Below, piece after piece: positions 13,370 through 25,959 of a DNA stretch of 64,000 nucleotides. The notes below the pieces were generated by a model. The model was not told the DNA's origin. It made no database searches and saw only the letters and a list, made by a program, of their open reading frames with translations. Source of the stretch: Trissonchulus latispiculum (Eukaryota > Nematoda > Enoplea > Enoplida > Ironidae); contig JASAND010021422.1 in the NCBI GenBank assembly GCA_030248195.1, positions 62,001 to 126,000 of the forward strand, read 5' to 3'. The translations under genes were made by a program, and so were the position numbers. Positions within the stretch are counted from its first letter, which is position 1; each line of letters starts with the position of its first letter.

Positions 13370-16300
13370 CTGCCTTGGGAACCACGACATTATTTACTTG
13401 TTCAGATTTGCGGTCGCTTTCATTACATCTTGTCTGTCTGACAGACCACCAACGAAATGTAGACTACACAAATATAGAAACTTTGATACAGGAATTGAAA
13501 TTGGATGCTGGTTTCCTGGGAGCGGAGAACTTCGTCGACACAACTACATTACCTGCATTCAATGGAGACTACCCATCGTTTTTGATTTCAAACAAATAAT
13601 GCCAAACCATGACGTCATGCAGCACTTGGAACCAAAACACTACGTCGACGGACTGGTTACAACCTCCGTTTCATTCAGCCTATTGCCAAGCAACGATATG
13701 CGGCTAAATTTCGCTACTGCTAAAGATGTTCCCTGGATATTGGCTAAAACAGACATACTACTGCATACTACCTGCCGTAGATAGTCTCAAACGATCCAGA
13801 ATCAACACAATACGGCAAACTGCTGGAACAAGTAGCAGCGGATAAATCCTTCGCTAACTCAGACGATTTTGTCCTTGAAACTCAAAGACACGAAATGGAA
13901 CTGTTGGGACGACAAATAGACAAAAGAACATAGTTCATGCGAAAAGAAAAAGGCTGGAAAACATTCGTTCTGATAAATAGTTTCGGACAGAACGTTCAAT
14001 TCAATCCCAGAGAAGAAGATCTTGACTACTTAGCACAAGGTATTGGATTAGACATATTCTGCCACTTGCATAATGTTGATCATTACTTTCATGGAAACTG
14101 GCTAAACAGACTTTCAGCAAAAAACAGAACTTTATAAATGCCAGCCTGTCAGCGGAATACGAATAGGACATCACAAAGAAAACAAAGTTAACATTGTGGT
14201 AGTCGCAATACCTGGACTAAGCGACTTCTACAAATCCGGATTCCCCAGATAAGCTATAGCTCAAGTTTTCTATCGACACTTCATGTTCTACGGTATACTA
14301 CCTGCCGCAGATCAAAGGATCCAGAATCAGAATACAACACGGAGGACTGCTGGAAAAAGTGGCAGCGGATAATGCCTTCGTTAACTCGGACGAATTTGTC
14401 CTTGAAACTCAAAAACACGAAATGGAACTGTTGGGACGACAAATAGACAAAAGAACATAGTTCATGCGAAAAGAAAAAGGCTGGAAAACATTCGTTCTGA
14501 TAAATAGTTTCGGACAGAACGTTCAATTCAGTCCCAGCGAAAAAGATCTTGACTACTTAGCACACTATATTGGATTAGACACATTCGGCCACTTGCATAA
14601 TGTTGATCACTACTTTCCTGGAAACTGGCTAAACAGACTTTCAGCAAAAAACAGAACTTTATAAATGCCAGCCTGTCAGCGGAATACGAATAGGACATCA
14701 CAAAGAAAACAAAGTTAACATTGTGGTAGTCGCAATACCTGGACTAAGCGACTTCTACAAATCCGGATTCCCCAGATAAGCTATAGCTCAAGTTTTCTAT
14801 CGACACTTCATGTTCTACGGTATACTACCTGCCGCAGATCAAAGGATCCAGAATCAGAATACAACACGGAGGACTGCTGGAACAAGTGGCAGCGGATAAT
14901 GCCTTCGTTAACTCGGACGAATTTGTCCTTGAAACTCAAAAACACGAAATGGAACTGTTGGGACGACAAATAGACAAAAGAACATAGTTCATGCGAAAAG
15001 AAAAAGGCTGGAAAACATTCGTTCTGATAAATAGTTTCGGACAGAACGTTCAATTCAGTCCCAGCGAAAAAGATCTTGACTACTTAGCACACTATATTGG
15101 ATTAGACACATTCGGCCACTTGCATAATGTTGATCACTACTCTCTACATGTCGTATACAGTCTCATGCCCAAATAGAAGTCAGAAATACTGGACCCTACA
15201 CAGTACCAGATGATGACGCCAACAGCCTCAAAGTACACAGACTACGCACAGCAAACTGCCCAGACAACTGGACACATTCGTAGTGTGCAAAATCGTATCA
15301 TACATTTTACCTCCCCCAAAATTTAACTATCTATCTAAAATAATGTATATGTTCTACAACGCTTTCGTCGAGGACGACACTGGTGAACTCAATCCTTGTG
15401 GAAATTCCGTCAACAGTATGCTTGCTGTATCGCCTACATTTGGCCAATGGCTAGAGCGGCAGTTACAGACTGCACATATGTCAATTTTCTGTCCATTCAA
15501 GAAGGGCAGGGTCATCCTATTGCGAAGACTATGAAACAAATATCAACAACTTTTACACGGTCAATCTCCTGGAAAGTCCGCTGGCATATATGTTCAACGG
15601 TTCAAGAACCTACTGCACTCATCAATTACACTACAGGGAAACACTACATTCCGCCAACCTTGCACGTGCCAACGGAACAACTACAGGCGCGCAACGGCGA
15701 ATGCTTAAAATACAAAGTTATGCATATGGTGGTCACAGTTAATCTTTATTCCAAGAAACAGTGTGCCTCCAATACATGATACAGTGATCCAGTCACTATG
15801 CTCCGATATTACGTAATCCACAAACTGGATCTACTAGCCAAACATCTCGAAAAACAGCTTCGACAGGGCATTACTGCGCCTTTCGACACCTACCAGAGAC
15901 CATCCGACATGCTCTATAATTGCAGACGAGGCAGAAATGCTGACACTATTCTACATTGATGCTGCTCAATTCTACATGCGCTATCTTGATGTACCCGTAA
16001 TACCATGGCGCAGCGATAAAGGAAACGTCATTTATGTACTGTTGATCAAATGTTACCCTTCTTCCTACAAAAGGAACTATTGGATATAATTAATAATGGA
16101 ACTAATTGCGTCCTTCCTGATGCATAAACAAGAAGCTATTGACACAAGAACAAGGCATGAGCTAGAACAACTACTGCGAAACAGCATAGAAAACTATCTA
16201 AGGAAATGCCCACTTTGGCTTGCAGGATTGAACAGAATTGAGGTGTTATACTCTTTTCCTGTGTCAAACACACTAGCTGATGGAAAAAAATCCAATGGAG

Positions 16301-16850
16301 AGAAACAGGGACTCTTGTGACAAAGGAAAAAAGAAGGATACTTCGCTCCTATTAAAAGCGGAGCAAATCAAATCTACAGCAATCCGTTCACCAGTAGCAA
16401 CGACATGGCATTTACAAGGCACAATTTCTCTATACCTACAATACGCCCATTTCAAATTTGGAACTACATGAAACAATACTAATTCAGGACCTAAACATAT
16501 TCGAAGCTTCTTCGAATAACCAAATTTATTCCGGCAAACAATCGTTTGGAATGTCAGTGGAATGTGGGAGAATGTGGTACTGCAAGAATTTCACAGACGA
16601 TTACATTAAGTGGACAAAACATACTGCAGTTGCACGCTTCCAACTTGGTAATCGATCCTGACACCAACAAGCAGTGGATATACGTACATTGACATGGACG
16701 TTATAAACGATTTCATGAAAAACAACCATGTCTATGTCTCCGAAAACTGGTTGACTGTAATGTTGTATAGCAGAGCAACAGTAACGTCCAGACCTGTCAG
16801 TGAATCTCAGTATACTCAAAACTACAGTAAGTAATCTTACCCTGGCACTT
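13370..16850 (+). pseudogene. Decayed coding block, unknown family
   Basis: An acceptor-like TTTCTTTCAG ends at 13369, and for about 3.4 kb protein-like sequence continues on the plus strand while switching frames every 150-300 bp. Examples are 13375-13596, 13600-13765, 13800-14135, 15340-15480, 15950-16075, 16096-16317 and 16680-16830. Amino-acid use looks like real protein (acidic, Asn/Asp/Tyr-rich, full of aromatics) rather than random AT-rich translation. Short readable pieces include GWKTFVLINSFGQNVQF and VYVSENWLTVMLYS. Many frameshifts and stops show it cannot be expressed as one protein. I do not recognise the family; a gene from an integrated virus or large DNA transposon, or a dead host gene, are all possible. 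The middle is internally triplicated (see the 527-bp repeat). Confidence 0.5.
13762..15139 (+). repeat. 527-bp tandem repeat, 2.6 copies
   Basis: The unit repeats at an exact 527-bp spacing: the frame starting MRKEKGWKTF occurs at 13937, 14464 and 14991. Copies 2 and 3 are almost identical over their shared length (for example one A/C difference after GCTGGAA), whereas copy 1 differs at many sites. The third copy breaks off at about 15139. The repeat is made of protein-like sequence, so it duplicates part of the decayed coding block. Confidence 0.93.
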
Positions 16851-18120
16851 AGAGTGATTCACCTATGGGACCAATACCACAGACCCAGACGTCCACGTTT
16901 AAGCAACCCCTAAGACAGTAAGACATTTTGGTTTACTTAAGTTCTGTTACCATTTTGTTGGTGTCACTAATGTAGGCTTAAATTTATGTCACGAAATCTC
17001 CACTTTTTGGATAGTTAGGTTTTTGTTTCTCGAACTTTGTAGACATTTGATAGGCTTTTGTTCATTTCCAAAGTTAAAGTATTGCTCAGGCTTACATCCA
17101 TTTGACTCATTTTATAGCAGTTTTGGATGTGTTTTTTCGATGAATAAAAATTAATTAATCAACTATAAAAATTAGATTAGGTTTTATTGTCTTGTTGCAT
17201 ATATCTTTAGTAAATCTTCTCGGGCGAAGCGAATGGAGCCAGTGCTAGCAAATATCACTTGCTGTTCATCCTCCATAAAAGCTGAACGTCAAACCGTCTT
17301 GAATCTGACGTCTTACGTGTCTTAATGTATCCTGTTTAATTCCAAACATTCAGGTAGAACCTCCACTGTGCGTGGGTTGAAAGTTGAAACATCTCTTCTC
17401 TGCCTTCGACGAGGCCTTCAAATTTTAAGTTTATGAACCAAAGTTTTATCAACTCTTTTGAAGAAAAAAGGCTAATTTGCTGTTCTAATTTCTCCTAAAA
17501 CTCAAATTAATTTATTTCTACTTCTAATTCGATGATTCTCGACTAATTCTCACAGAATATGCGCGCGTGTATAAAATTCATGCTGGATTAAGGAAAATAT
17601 AAATTTAAACATTTAGCAAAATAACAACTTTTAGCAATTTTTGTAATTTTTATTCTTGGTTTCTGCATGGCGGTGTAGCTCACCAATGCTTCTGTATCCA
17701 GAACGGCTAAAACTAATCAGGAATACACGCAATGAATATTAAAAATGTATTATTAAAAAATATTAAATATAATATTAAAGAATATTAAAAGTAAAAACCA
17801 TTGCAGACAAAAATCACGAAAAACTAGAAAAACACACGTTTGCCTAGAAAAAACCTTGCAATACAGAGATCCTATTTTGAAGAAATCATGCGAATGAAAA
17901 TGATAATGAATTTTGCATTTAGGGGTGATTTGGACAACTTTTCTTGGCGCTGGCGCAAATAACGATTTAGCCAATTTTTTGGAAATTCAAGTTAACATAA
18001 AACATTTTCAGACGTATAAATCACAAAATTATGTATAAAATACATTGCAACACGAAAAATTAAAAAAGTAACAACGATTTATAAATCGCTGCACAGAGAG
18101 AAACCAGCACAATCATGAGA
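16851..18120. other. Non-coding stretch
   Basis: AT-rich sequence. An AATAAA lies near 17144 but no gene end can be tied to it. No other feature recognised. Confidence 0.45.
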
Positions 18121-18362
18121 ATGTGGTATCGAATAGAATCATACATCAATTATACTGAGAATTACAGTTTGAAGGGTCCCAACATAGCACCCAATGACAC
18201 ATATAAGAAATTAACAGCATCAATCAGAACAAAACTACTTGTGACGTGGTATCGAAAAGAATCATGCATCAATTAAACTGACAATCACAGTTTGAAGGGT
18301 CCCAACTTGGTGCCTAATGAGACGTAGAAGAAATTAACAGCATCAATCAGAACAGGACTTAA
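18121..18362. repeat. ~121-bp tandem duplication
   Basis: Two adjacent units, 18121-18238 and 18242-18362, share TGGTATCGAA.AGAATCAT, ACAGTTTGAAGGGTCCCAAC and AGAAATTAACAGCATCAATC with scattered substitutions. Confidence 0.9.
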
Positions 18363-18740
18363 GAATTTAGTCACAGTGACGATAAGCGTTGCTTTTTACT
18401 GTTAAAATGATGGTCATTACAGTTATACATATATCAATTGCATTGTCATGGATTGCTGATACTTGGCACTGTTGAATAAATAATTGTTTAGATGTTCTAT
18501 GGTGCTCTTGATATGCACATTTTCCAAATTTATTGTAGGCAGCATTGCTAAACAGTATTTTTGGTAGCTAAGGTTATTTAATATAAAATCAGCTTTTAAG
18601 AATTTGTTTTGGCTTGAACGTTATAGGATGTGTAATTATATTATTCTCAATTTCAATTTAATGTACCTCCTCCTAATCCTAAAATTTTAATTTCCATCAA
18701 TTTTAACTGACTTTGAACCCAATATATAGTTGTTACTTAG

Positions 18741-19399
18741 TTCATCAGCCTCAGCCCCTCAGCCATTCATCAATAAATACTGAAGGCAACGAAAAGACTG
18801 ATGAATTTGATGAAGTTTCCGATCCTCAGGTAGTTTATACAGGTGGTTGCTGAGAAATTTGATTTAATTGATGACAGCATTCAGGGAGACAGGGTTCCAG
18901 AACTTGTTGAAAGCGGCGGGATCATCGACCACTACAACCACAATCAGCGCACACTGCAGCAGCTCAAATCATTAGGGAGAAGGAAATAGCCGTAATCAAT
19001 ATTATTGTAATTAGCGGCAGTGGCTAAACTTAATTAGCAGGCTTTCTGGAATGTTATTTGCGTCTAGCAAAATCTGCAAAGTGTTAATGATCATCTTGTT
19101 AACATTTATCGAAAGCTGGATTCTGATGGAAATGAGTGAAAACTTGATTTTTTGCGTTAGACGGCGTTTCCCACACAATTTCCGATTTACCATGAAACCA
19201 CGAAATCAATCGATAGAATGTGGTCACAGGCTGAATGCCCATTGTATTCACCCCTAGCTAGCCTTAACCGGACATTGTCCCCTTTGTACTTACGTAATTT
19301 TCATGGAATCTTCAACGAAGAATTTAATGAACAAAATGATACCGAGACGGAGGGCGGTTTTGACGGTAATGATGAGGGCTGCTCCTACAATTATTGAGT
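18741..19399 (+). pseudogene. Decayed unrecognised gene
   Basis: Three protein-like tracts follow one another. The first runs from an acceptor-like TTAG at 18740 and contains TEGNEKTDEFDEVSDPQ. The second, in a shifted frame from 18842, contains VVAEKFDLIDDSIQGD and ends at a stop at 18987-18989. The third runs from about 19079 to a stop ending at 19399, contains SVNDHLVNIYRKLDSDGNE, and has two internal stops. Its C-terminus is acidic (NEEFNEQNDTETEGGFD). The tracts look like one old gene with frameshifts and stops. I do not recognise the product; a dead transposase is possible but unsupported. Confidence 0.35.
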
Positions 19400-19489
19400 A
19401 TCACACGCGGAACTTGAAATATTTATAATTAATGCATATACCGCATTATATTTGTGTTTTAATAAACATTATTTGAAAAATTCATTCTA

Positions 19490-21960
19490 TTAATAAAATA
19501 GTAGGAAAATTTAACTGCTGGATAGTTGCAAAATAGCTGCAATAACGTTTTCGGGACTCTCCTTCTTCAACACATAATATACTGTTTCCAAGAATTCTGC
19601 TCCCAGCTTTAACACATGATTTTACGGGTGTTAAATTGTCTGTCGAATTTGAATTTTCGATTCCCCTTATAATTTTTGAACTTCTAGGTAGCCATTTCCT
19701 CTTACCTGTACCAGAAAATCGACTGTGACTCAAGACTTGACCCCTCTTTTTCATAAGATCTTGCCATCTAAAATTATGTAGTATGCTTTTGCTGCTTCTA
19801 CAGTACGTATACAGCCTGTCGAATTTGAGTTTTCGATTCCACCTATAATTTGTGAAATTCTAAGTAGCCATGTTTCTCGCCTCGTATCGTCTTCTTTATC
19901 TTGTCGATGTTGACAGTAGTTTTCGTTATTTTTTTAAATTGGGCTTAATAGCAAATTCAGTTTTCTTGCCTTTTTAGGTTGTGCTGGCCCATTGTTGGGT
20001 GAACATCCTGGTTTGGATTTGGCCTGCGATGTCCTGATCACAGTTGAATCAGTGGCTGGCACGGAAAACGATGCTGCATTGATGGAAACTGACGGTAAGT
20101 CTCTTTCTTGCCGGTAACCTCACAGTTGACTCTATCTGAAAACTACTTGACCCTTCTTTTTCATAGGATCTTGTTATGTGAATTAGTCTTGAAGAACAAA
20201 AACGTAGCACACTGAAATCACGTTTCCTGTAGCTCTTTTCGTTTGTAGACAGACCTAGTTTCAGTATAGCGCTAGATGGGTGTTCCATGAATGTGAAACC
20301 TGATTGCTGTATATTGCATCCCCACACAGCCCTTATATACGTTAGCGAGATTTTTGTTACAGTTGGGGCCAGTCTGCCTGTTCAGAGGTCTAGTTTTCTT
20401 GAGCCAGTAGTGCTGGATCTTGAGTACTGATGGTGGTAACCGACAATAGCGGCTGATTGTTTCTGGCAATACGCGACTATATTCTGTGACATTCATGCCA
20501 CGCAGTACGCCCCCCTCTGACATATCATGGCCGGTCCTTTTGGACCTGACAAGATTTATTATTATTCAATTATTTAGTATATTTTCTATCCAGTCGTACG
20601 TAATAATTTAATTTTAATTGTTTTCATTTTCATGATTTTCATCTTCCCTTTTAGACCGCAGTAACCTGTTGACCCATGGAGGAGCCGTTGTGGTTGGCGA
20701 TAGCGCTGACCCTATGGGAGCTGTTGGTGGCTCAGTGAGCCAAGATCTGACTTCGCAATCTGGCGGTATGTTCAGTCTTGGCCTAGGAATGTATTTTCTT
20801 AATTAATCTAAAATTAATCTGTATGCTTTTCCTGCACCTACTGCATGCATACAGCCTGTCAACTGTGAATTTTCGATTCCACCTAAAATTTTTGAACTTC
20901 TAAGTAGCCATTTTTCTTGCCTGCGCCCTTATACAGCCTGTCGAGTTTGAATTTTCGATTCCACCTAAAATGTGTGAAATTCTAAGTACCCATTTTTCTT
21001 GCCTGTACCCTGGAAATCGACTCTGACTGAAAACTTGACCCCTCTTTTTCATAACTTGGCCCTCTTCTTCATAAGATTTTGACATTTAAAATTAATTAGT
21101 ATGCTGTTTCTCATTCTATAGCATGTATACGCCTGTAGCAACCAAGCTTTTGACTCCACCTAAAAATTTTGAATCTGTAACACAGCCATTCTTCTTGCCG
21201 GTACCAATAAAGTCGACCTTGACTCAAAACTTGACCCCTCTTTTTCATAAAATCTTACCATTTAAAATTATTTAATATGCTTTTCCGGGTTCTATAGCAT
21301 GTACACAGCCTGCCGAATGTGAATTTTAGATTCCACCTAAAATTTTTGAATCTGTAAAATAGCCATTTTTCTTGCCTGTACCATGAAAGTCGACTTTGAC
21401 TCAAAACTTGAATCCTCTTTTTCATAAAATTTTGCCTTCTAAAATTAAATAGTATGCTTTTCCTGGTTCTACAGCGTGTATACAGCCTGCCGGATGTGAA
21501 GTTTAGATTCCACCTAAAATTTTGAATCTGTAAATAGCCATATTTTGTCGATACCCTGCTAGAATACATGAAAGAGGACCTTGACTAAAAACTTGACCTC
21601 TCTTTTTCATAAAATCTTACCATTTAAAATTATTTAGTATGCTTTTCCTGGTTCTACAGCATGTATACAGCCTGCCGAATGTGAATTTTAGATTCCACCT
21701 AAAATTTTTGAATCTGTAAAATAGTAATTTTTCTTGCCGATGCCCTAAAAGTCGACTTTGACTCAAAAATTGACCCCTGTTTTTCATAAAATCTTGACTG
21801 CTAAAATTTATTAGTATGCTTTTCCTGCTTCTATTGCATGTATATGGGCTGTCGCAGCCAAATTTTCGATTGCACCTTGAATCTTCGAATCTGGCTGCTT
21901 TTCCTACATCTGGCGTACATGCACAGTCTGTACTGGGGTGAACTGTATTCTCAATAAAAC
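19490..21960. repeat. ~180-bp intronic tandem repeat array
   Basis: Diverged units of roughly 180 bp share the modules TTGACCCCTCTTTTTCATAA, AAATTAATTAGTATGCTTTT, CATGTATACAGCCTG and TTTCGATTCCACCTAAAATT. They recur from about 19490, with clear units near 20820, 20935, 21105, 21285, 21465, 21650 and 21835. Two exons of the gene below interrupt the array, so the repeat occupies its introns. A second block lies at 25960-27080. Confidence 0.85.
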
Positions 21961-22618
21961 CTAACTCAGCGTGCTGAATTCAGACAAGAATATGCAGCAA
22001 ATATTCAATGTGCTCAGACCAGAAGAGTGTCTGCCTGAATAAGTGATATGTAAGTTGTGGCTCATTTATCTAAATAGGTGTTTTGATGGTAGCATTGAGT
22101 GCCAGAAACACTTATTCCACTGAAATAGCACTTTCAATATATTGTTTTTGGAAGGCTCGAAAGAGCCTGCTTGTTGTGAAGTAAATTCTTGAACTTTTAT
22201 ATTAGTGTAATAGTTTTGTTTTTTAGGCAGCCATTCTGACGAGCCATCTGCTTGTCAACTGCCTATCCAGTGTCATGATACATATACCGATGAATTGATG
22301 GTTGTCCTGCCCCTTCTTTCCATTGACTGCACTCCCGTCACCCCCAAGTGTTTGGGTTCGGATGGGAGAAAAAATATTTTTAACCGTCCCAATCGACAGC
22401 TGTCTGCTTCTAACGTTATCTGTGCTGCTTGCTTTTCTTCCATTGAAGCCAATGTCGATGAATATGTGATCTGCAGCGTTTGTGCTGGCATTTCCCGATT
22501 TAATGGACCTGACTGGCAAGATCGGAAAGCTTCATTTTCATTCATTTCAGTTTCATTCCCGCTGTGCCACATATGGATTAGACTTTGCCAACGCTGCAGC
22601 TGTGAGATCTGGACATAG
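19978..22618 (+). CDS. Unrecognised multi-exon gene, 5' incomplete
   Basis: Three exons are supported by splice sites and matching phases. Exon a is 19978-20094 (TTTTTAG before it, GTAAGT after it), exon b 20655-20765 (TTTTAG, GTATGT), and terminal exon c 22227-22618 (TTTTTTAG, stop TAG). Exons a and b are both flanked by phase-1 introns, so each could be skipped or duplicated in frame. The product is rich in Ser, Gly and acidic residues (GDSADPMGAVGG, SGGSHSDEPS). Exon c carries C-x2-C-x13-C-x2-C (CAACFSS...CSVCAG), which resembles half of a PHD- or ribbon-type zinc site, then a cysteine-rich end (LCQRCSC). No ATG or first exon was found; the decayed tracts at 18.7-19.4 kb could be upstream pieces. 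I do not recognise the family. A transposon-derived zinc-finger ORF is one possibility. Confidence 0.5.
21894..22262 (+). repeat. Segmental duplication, copy 1
   Basis: The end of the last intron plus the start of exon c (from CTACATC..CATGCACAGTCTG to GGCAGCCATTCTGA) is repeated at 26300-26640. Order and splice acceptor are preserved. Confidence 0.85.
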
Positions 22619-23319
22619 ATCAGTCGTCTGTGCTGTACATTCTGACACTTAAAGTTTTGTCTAACTTGTCTTTGTGAGTGTAGACGCAGTCGTCTAATTA
22701 TTTGTTTGTACGCGTTCTTTGTAAAAATGTTTTTGTGTTGACCAGCTTTTCAGTAGTGATTTTGTATTTGGGATTAATATGTGTTCTATTATTAATTAAT
22801 TTTATTAATATGTGTATTATCTACAAATTTTAAAATTCATTTAAGCCGAATAGGGTTCACACTTTTTGGATGCATTTCTGTTTCAGTTTCGAATTTACAT
22901 TGTTTACATAAATAGCAGTCGAAAAAAGCTATTACATTGCTAAATGCGTCACCTTTTATATCACTGAGCCTATTTTTGTTCATACCGCTATCGTTGCTTT
23001 TATAGATTTCTGATGTTCTGATGTCGCTTGTTCTGTGGTGTGGCTTTAATCAGTAAAATATGTCTTCTATTAGTGGATTTTATTATAAGAGACAAGACAA
23101 GACAAGAATTTACTTGAAAGAAATTGAAAATTTTATTAGTACAAAAACAGGTTAAATACAAATAAAATACTATATTCACAGTATAATTAAACAAATTTTA
23201 CAAATCATTCAAGAAGTACGGAAAAAAGACCGGCGCCGGTCAAGCTATACCGTATTAAACTGACTTTTTATGTGTTGTATTTTCTTTTTGGTTGTTGAAG
23301 TTTATGTTTTGGTGAATGA
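22619..23319. other. 3' flank, no gene seen
   Basis: AT-rich sequence after the stop of the gene above. Candidate poly(A) signals are weak. Nothing else recognised. Confidence 0.4.
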
Positions 23320-23730
23320 CTTTGCTAGTTTAGTGCAGCTGCATGTAGACCTGATGTAGACCTGCATGGTGTAGACCTGACAGCGGCCTGCTGCACTAGT
23401 CAAACGGTTCCAACGGCTGAAGTGTTGTTGGCTGGCCGAAACCGGCCGGCCGGCCGTTCGCCGGCCTGTCGGTCAGAAACAATCGAAGACTAAAAATCGA
23501 TTTATAGGTGATTTAGAATTTAACAATTTAAAAGCATGATTTAAGGTTGATTTACTGAAAGAATTCTGATAAATCACAGAAATATAAGCGCGCCCGGCGG
23601 GCCTAAAAGGGCCAGTCTGAGTGCTCCTCTTGGCCGGCCGGTCAACGGCCAGCTGCTGGCTGGCTGTTTTCCACCCAGCCGGTCAACAACACTGCTGCAC
23701 AGCTGGTCTGGTTTGAACCAATCAACCTAA
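23320..23730. repeat. GC-rich imperfect palindrome
   Basis: CCGGCCGGCCGG-type tracts near 23446 and 23634 and matching arms (CTGCTGCACTAG and TGTTGTTGGCTGGCC on the left, GGTCAACAACACTGCTGCACAG on the right) form an imperfect inverted repeat of about 400 bp. It stands out sharply from the AT-rich surroundings. Confidence 0.6.
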
Positions 23731-23845
23731 GGTTTTGTACCTCGGTCAAACTCTGGATGGAAAAATTATTTTCAGAATGCGTGTTCAGCGACCCGTATGC
23801 AAGTTTTCACCGAAATTGGAGACAAAACTTTTTTGGTTCCCTTTG

Positions 23846-24415
23846 GTCCTCCCCCTAAACAACTTAAGGGTCCCATTTTTTTGATCATTTTTTCTACTTT
23901 CTCCGATCTCGCTGATTTTTACATATCTTATTGTCCAAACGGTATATTTTAACGAGCTTTTAAAATTAAAATTGTAAGACTTATTGTTATTGAGTTATGG
24001 AGTATATTTTATCTCCAAGTTGAGATTTCATGTGTTAAACATAAGTTGTCACTTTTTCACGTGCGCCAGAGAAATCTCACGAATGGCAAAACGGATCTGT
24101 TCAAGCTTTATATCATATCTTTATATCATTCCACGTTTCCAAACTGTGATTTGTAGGAATCAGAATATTAAATTAGGTGTTTTAAAATTTTAATGAAACT
24201 TTTAAGTCAGAACTTTTCCAATTTCCTATGTTTAACACATGAAATCTCAACTTTTAGGTGAAATTACTCAATAACCGTAAGACTTACAAGTTAAGTTTTA
24301 AAAACTCGTTAAAATATACCGTTTGGACAATAATATATGTAAAAATCAGCGAGATCGGAGAAAGTCGAAAAAATGACCAAAAAATTGACATTTTTAAGGC
24401 GGGGGTCCATTTTTT
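23846..24415. mobile_element. Foldback element, ~570 bp
   Basis: Left arm about 23846-24048 is the inverted repeat of right arm about 24222-24415. They share CTTTCTCCGATCTCGCTGAT, ATTGTCCAAACGGTATATTT and GTTGAGATTTCATGTGTTAA. The loop is about 170 bp. No coding region. Confidence 0.85.
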
Positions 24416-24975
24416 AATATTTTAATTTTTTTGTCACAGATCTATCAGAAATGCGCCCATACCAAATTTGAGCTGAACCTGTTACGTTTTGCAAATTTTT
24501 GAGACAGATATGCGTATATGGAAGAATGACCGGTGACTCTTAGTACAACAATGTTGCAGTATCGGTACAAAACTGGTATTTAATACGTACTGCGTTAACT
24601 GGGTCTTTGAATTAATCCAAACATATCGGGCTATTTTGGCAGACCTCTGTGGTAAGTAGAGGTCTAAATAATATTGGTAGTAAAGTAAATTTGCTGATTT
24701 TATTGGCTAGTTAGAAGGTCGTAGGTCTAGTTAAAGGAGATTTCTGGCTTAACCGTTCATTGGAAGCCAGATATTAGCAGGGTATTTCGCAGGGATTTTT
24801 CCGGGGTGGGGCATCCCAACTGGCAGATTTGAGATTTGCAATAATGAGCTAATAATAATAACAACTGATTTTTGTAACGGGCACTCCCCTCTGGAAATAT
24901 TTCTGGAGCGACCGCCCCAGTCACCTGTCCCCTTTTCCATGAGCACAGGTCAACCCAATGAAGATTACAGGTATG
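24416..24975. other. Non-coding stretch
   Basis: No gene is seen. The first ~100 bp (CATACCAAATTTGAGCTGAA) resembles the terminal motif of the foldback at 42174-42905. Confidence 0.4.
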
Positions 24976-25392
24976 CAGTCGCGTAGCCAGGAAGGAAGGT
25001 GGGGAATGTGGAGGAGCCCCCCCCCCGAAACTGTGGACTCCCAGGAATTTTTTTCCGGGCCATGTGTAAAACCGCCACTTTACAAAATATTTTCGCGCCT
25101 TCGGCGTGCAATAACCGTGTTGCACCAGCACCATCCGTGTTTCGCACCCAAAAATGAGTACCAATTACCTTTGGTTACACTTGGTGTACTTTTACCAGCC
25201 TCTGTATAGTTTGGGTTTATGAACAAGTAGACACGGCTTTAAGTATTTTTTTTAATTTGAAGGAATGCTTTGTAAACATTCCAGGACAGTCACGAAATAA
25301 GAAAAATTGTCAGGCTCTGGGGGGCTCAGAACCAAGACCCCCAAAAAATTTGTGCATTCCCCCTCCGAATTTTTTCTGGCTACGCTATTGCA
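24976..25392. mobile_element. Short-TIR repeat element
   Basis: CGCGTAGCCAG at the left and CTGGCTACGCT at the right are inverted, each next to a GCAGGTATG-like flank. The interior has C-runs and no coding sequence. It is probably a non-autonomous DNA element. Confidence 0.5.
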
Positions 25393-25959
25393 GGTATGTA
25401 TGTAGCCACCTATAGCGTACCCGGAAGGAGTTGAGTGATTTCTGTCTCATGAATTCATTCTTTGAACAGTTACAAAATTGGAAAATTTAGCTGTGTCGTC
25501 CCCATCTGAGTCTGAGTCGAAAAATGAACCGCCAAGATCTTAAATTGTTTTTGAAATCGGTTTAGTCTTTATAATGTGGCTATATTTTTTGTTTAGTCCT
25601 ATAATATTCATTTCTAATAACATGGCCTTTTCCGTGGATTCCATCACAGATAAAAAAATGTCAACGGTGAGGTGATATACAAAGTCGTGTGGAGTCCGTC
25701 GTGGGATTCGCTGGAAGATTTAGATGGATGCACAGATTTGATTGCTTGTTAGTACTTATCGGTTGGTAGTTATCAATTTGTTTTCGTTAAAATCTATTGA
25801 TGGCTATGTCTTTATAAGGGGCAGTCTCTTGAGTCTGATGACTATAGATTTTGAACAAAAATTGGGAATTTTAAGCATTTTACCTATTTTTTCAAGAATG
25901 TCTTTGACAATAGAAAATCACAAAAATTACGGAAATTGCTGATCTTGCCTATTGCTATC
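25393..25959. other. Non-coding stretch, possible small exon
   Basis: An acceptor-like AATTTAG at about 25490 is followed by a short frame (VSSPSESESKNEPPRS, then stop) in phase 1, the phase used by the neighbouring gene. That is too short to accept as an exon. Nothing else seen. Confidence 0.25.

Noticed and set aside
24749..25209. Overlapping frames on both strands
   Set aside because: They follow a short-TIR repeat with C-runs. No motif and no intron support.
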